13,461 nucleotides of DNA, taken from the NCBI GenBank assembly GCA_002344795.1, contig DDUM01000034.1:1-13461 (forward strand), given 5' to 3'. Positions 12,470 to 13,461 of the stretch are shown piece by piece (the stretch's first letter is position 1; each line of letters starts with the position of its first letter). The position numbers and the translations under genes are program-made. The DNA is from Flammeovirgaceae bacterium UBA2338 (GTDB taxonomy: Bacteria > Bacteroidota > Bacteroidia > Cytophagales > Cyclobacteriaceae). Below the pieces are notes generated by a model. The model ran no database searches, was not told the DNA's origin, and saw nothing but the letters and a program-made list of their open reading frames with translations.

Positions 12470-13417
12470 TTAATTGAATGATTTTAATTTCCCATTTTCA
12501 AAATACAAATACTGATCATCGTAAATCCATTGATTTCCGTAACTCGACTTGTTAATCTTTTGTGGTTCTCCCCAAGAAAGAATTGTCATTTCTTCAGTAA
12601 ATCCTATTCTTACCTTCCCAGTCAAAATCCTATTCCAATCTTCTGCTCCGAATTTAGTCTTATACTTATCCGCTTCTTCTTTAGTAAATACCCAATAGGT
12701 ATTGTTTGTGTTGTCCACACTTAATGGAATTTTCTCTCCTAGGTCATTTTCAAGTATAAGTGATAGAGTGAAATATTTCTCCTCAACTGTGATATCAATA
12801 CATTTCCACTTTGTTCCTGGAGCAAATGTGACTTCCCTTCCTGTTGTCAATTCTGTCATTGGTTCAGAACTAATCCAATTTTTTCCACGAGTAATAAATT
12901 CTCTGTTTAAAAATCTTTTCTTTAGTATAATATAGTACCCAACAACAACAAAAGGGAATGAGTGCTCATAATCGCTGTCGTATTCGTAATATACGATGTC
13001 ATTGCTTTCTTTTTCTTTGAGTTTTAAAAATGACTTCTTCCCGTAAAGAAGATCATCTTCTTTCGCCTTTGGATGCGGGATGATCTCTAGTACTTTAAAG
13101 TATTTTTCAGCCAGGTCAATATATTTTGAATTATAACCGTCACAGCATTTATAAATTACGCTTTTGTCTCCAATTCTACTCTGTGTGTAATCAGTTGTGA
13201 AATCCTCGTAACCATACTCTCTTAATGATTCTGGCTTTCCTTTAAGATAAAGCTCTTGTCCAAGATATTGATTAACATCCTTACCAACAAAATTTTTGAG
13301 ACTGTCATAAGGTTTAGTGGGATTCTTACTTTTTGGAGCAATTTTAGTCGTGGTTATTTGTCCAAATGAAACTATACCTGATAATAGAAGTATAAAATGA
13401 ATAGAGATTGTCTTCAT
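12470..13417 (-). CDS. Secreted protein with BamE/SmpA-like C-terminal segment
   Basis: The start is taken at ATG 13417 (315 residues); the longer frame begins with TTG two codons earlier. A signal peptide, MKTISIHFILLLSGIVSFG, is cleaved before QITTT. The central region is beta-rich and charged, with DSLKNFVGKDVNQYLGQELY near residue 40, IYKCCDGY near 90, and GREVTFAPGTKWKCIDITVE near 195. The last 45 residues (IGFTEEMTILSWGEPQKIN, then NQWIYDDQYLYFENGKLKS) follow the GMTxxxVxxxWGxPxxxN...WxY...YLxFxNGkL pattern seen in SmpA/OmlA/BamE-like domains. The family recurs in Bacteroidota as uncharacterised secreted proteins; the function is unknown. It would be periplasmic or surface-exposed, with no lipobox. 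Its leader shares motifs with the M28 peptidase gene. Confidence 0.8.
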   Translation of the reverse strand: MKTISIHFILLLSGIVSFGQITTTKIAPKSKNPTKPYDSLKNFVGKDVNQYLGQELYLKGKPESLREYGYEDFTTDYTQSRIGDKSVIYKCCDGYNSKYIDLAEKYFKVLEIIPHPKAKEDDLLYGKKSFLKLKEKESNDIVYYEYDSDYEHSFPFVVVGYYIILKKRFLNREFITRGKNWISSEPMTELTTGREVTFAPGTKWKCIDITVEEKYFTLSLILENDLGEKIPLSVDNTNNTYWVFTKEEADKYKTKFGAEDWNRILTGKVRIGFTEEMTILSWGEPQKINKSSYGNQWIYDDQYLYFENGKLKSFN

Positions 13418-13456
13418 GATCAATTGTAGTTTACTAAAATGTCACGTCCTAAAATA
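13418..13456 (-). promoter_or_regulatory. Promoter and leader of the gene at 12470-13417
   Basis: On the minus strand TATTTTAGGACG (box at 13449-13456) lies 31 bases before the ATG, followed by TTTTAGTAAAC. The M28 peptidase gene has TATTTTAGGGCG 32 bases before its ATG, then TTTTACTAAAC. The shared box, initial bases and leader motif suggest the same promoter class. The -33 region lies at or beyond the window edge. Confidence 0.4.
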
Positions 13457-13461
13457 CGGCT

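Noticed and set aside
1..13461. tRNA or rRNA genes
   Set aside because: No cloverleaf with a TTCGAnnC-type arm or recognisable rRNA segment was seen on either strand while reading; this was not a computed scan.

Overview
The window looks like an accessory-to-ordinary stretch of a Bacteroidota chromosome, probably Cytophagales-like. The evidence is low-to-moderate GC, TAnnTTTG-type -7 promoter boxes with little Shine-Dalgarno signal, secreted proteins with SFA/FAQ cleavage sites, DUF3365 haem lipoproteins and M28 peptidases. Genes are placed from ORF structure and recognised motifs; no database search was possible.

Left part (1-6200): the first ~110 bases are a high-GC sliver (about 65% against about 31% for the next 100 bases). 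On the minus strand they encode the C-terminal end of a DUF3108-like proteobacterial protein, fused in frame to a small Bacteroidota membrane protein, so the left edge is probably an assembly chimera. Then follow a SulP anion transporter (minus), a secreted M28 metallopeptidase (minus), a DUF3365 c-haem lipoprotein (plus), a small secreted protein (minus), a ~200 bp non-coding stretch that looks like folded RNA, and a small outer-membrane beta-barrel protein (minus). Several intergenic gaps hold promoter boxes and dyads.

Right part (6200-13461): every gene is on the minus strand, mostly as single-gene units of unrelated function: nucleoside deaminase, TMEM175-family channel (frameshifted), a small membrane-associated protein, DUF2200 protein, a large lipoprotein, a class I methyltransferase, a GNAT acetyltransferase, a nucleotide-cyclase-like protein with an in-frame stop, and a secreted protein with a BamE-like C-terminus. 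Three ~90 bp twin-hairpin repeats (7394-7480, 9909-10000, 11476-11562) and several half-copies (6719, 7996, 10009, 12449) occupy most of the gaps. With a VOC-protein relic (11387-11472), a frameshift (about 7177) and a premature stop (11799), this reads as a turnover zone that gains and loses cargo genes, resembling a cassette array without recognisable attC sites.

The genes do not form one pathway. The most notable items are the twin-hairpin repeat family, including an apparent loop inversion, the stop-interrupted cyclase-like gene, and the structured non-coding stretch at 5230-5430.
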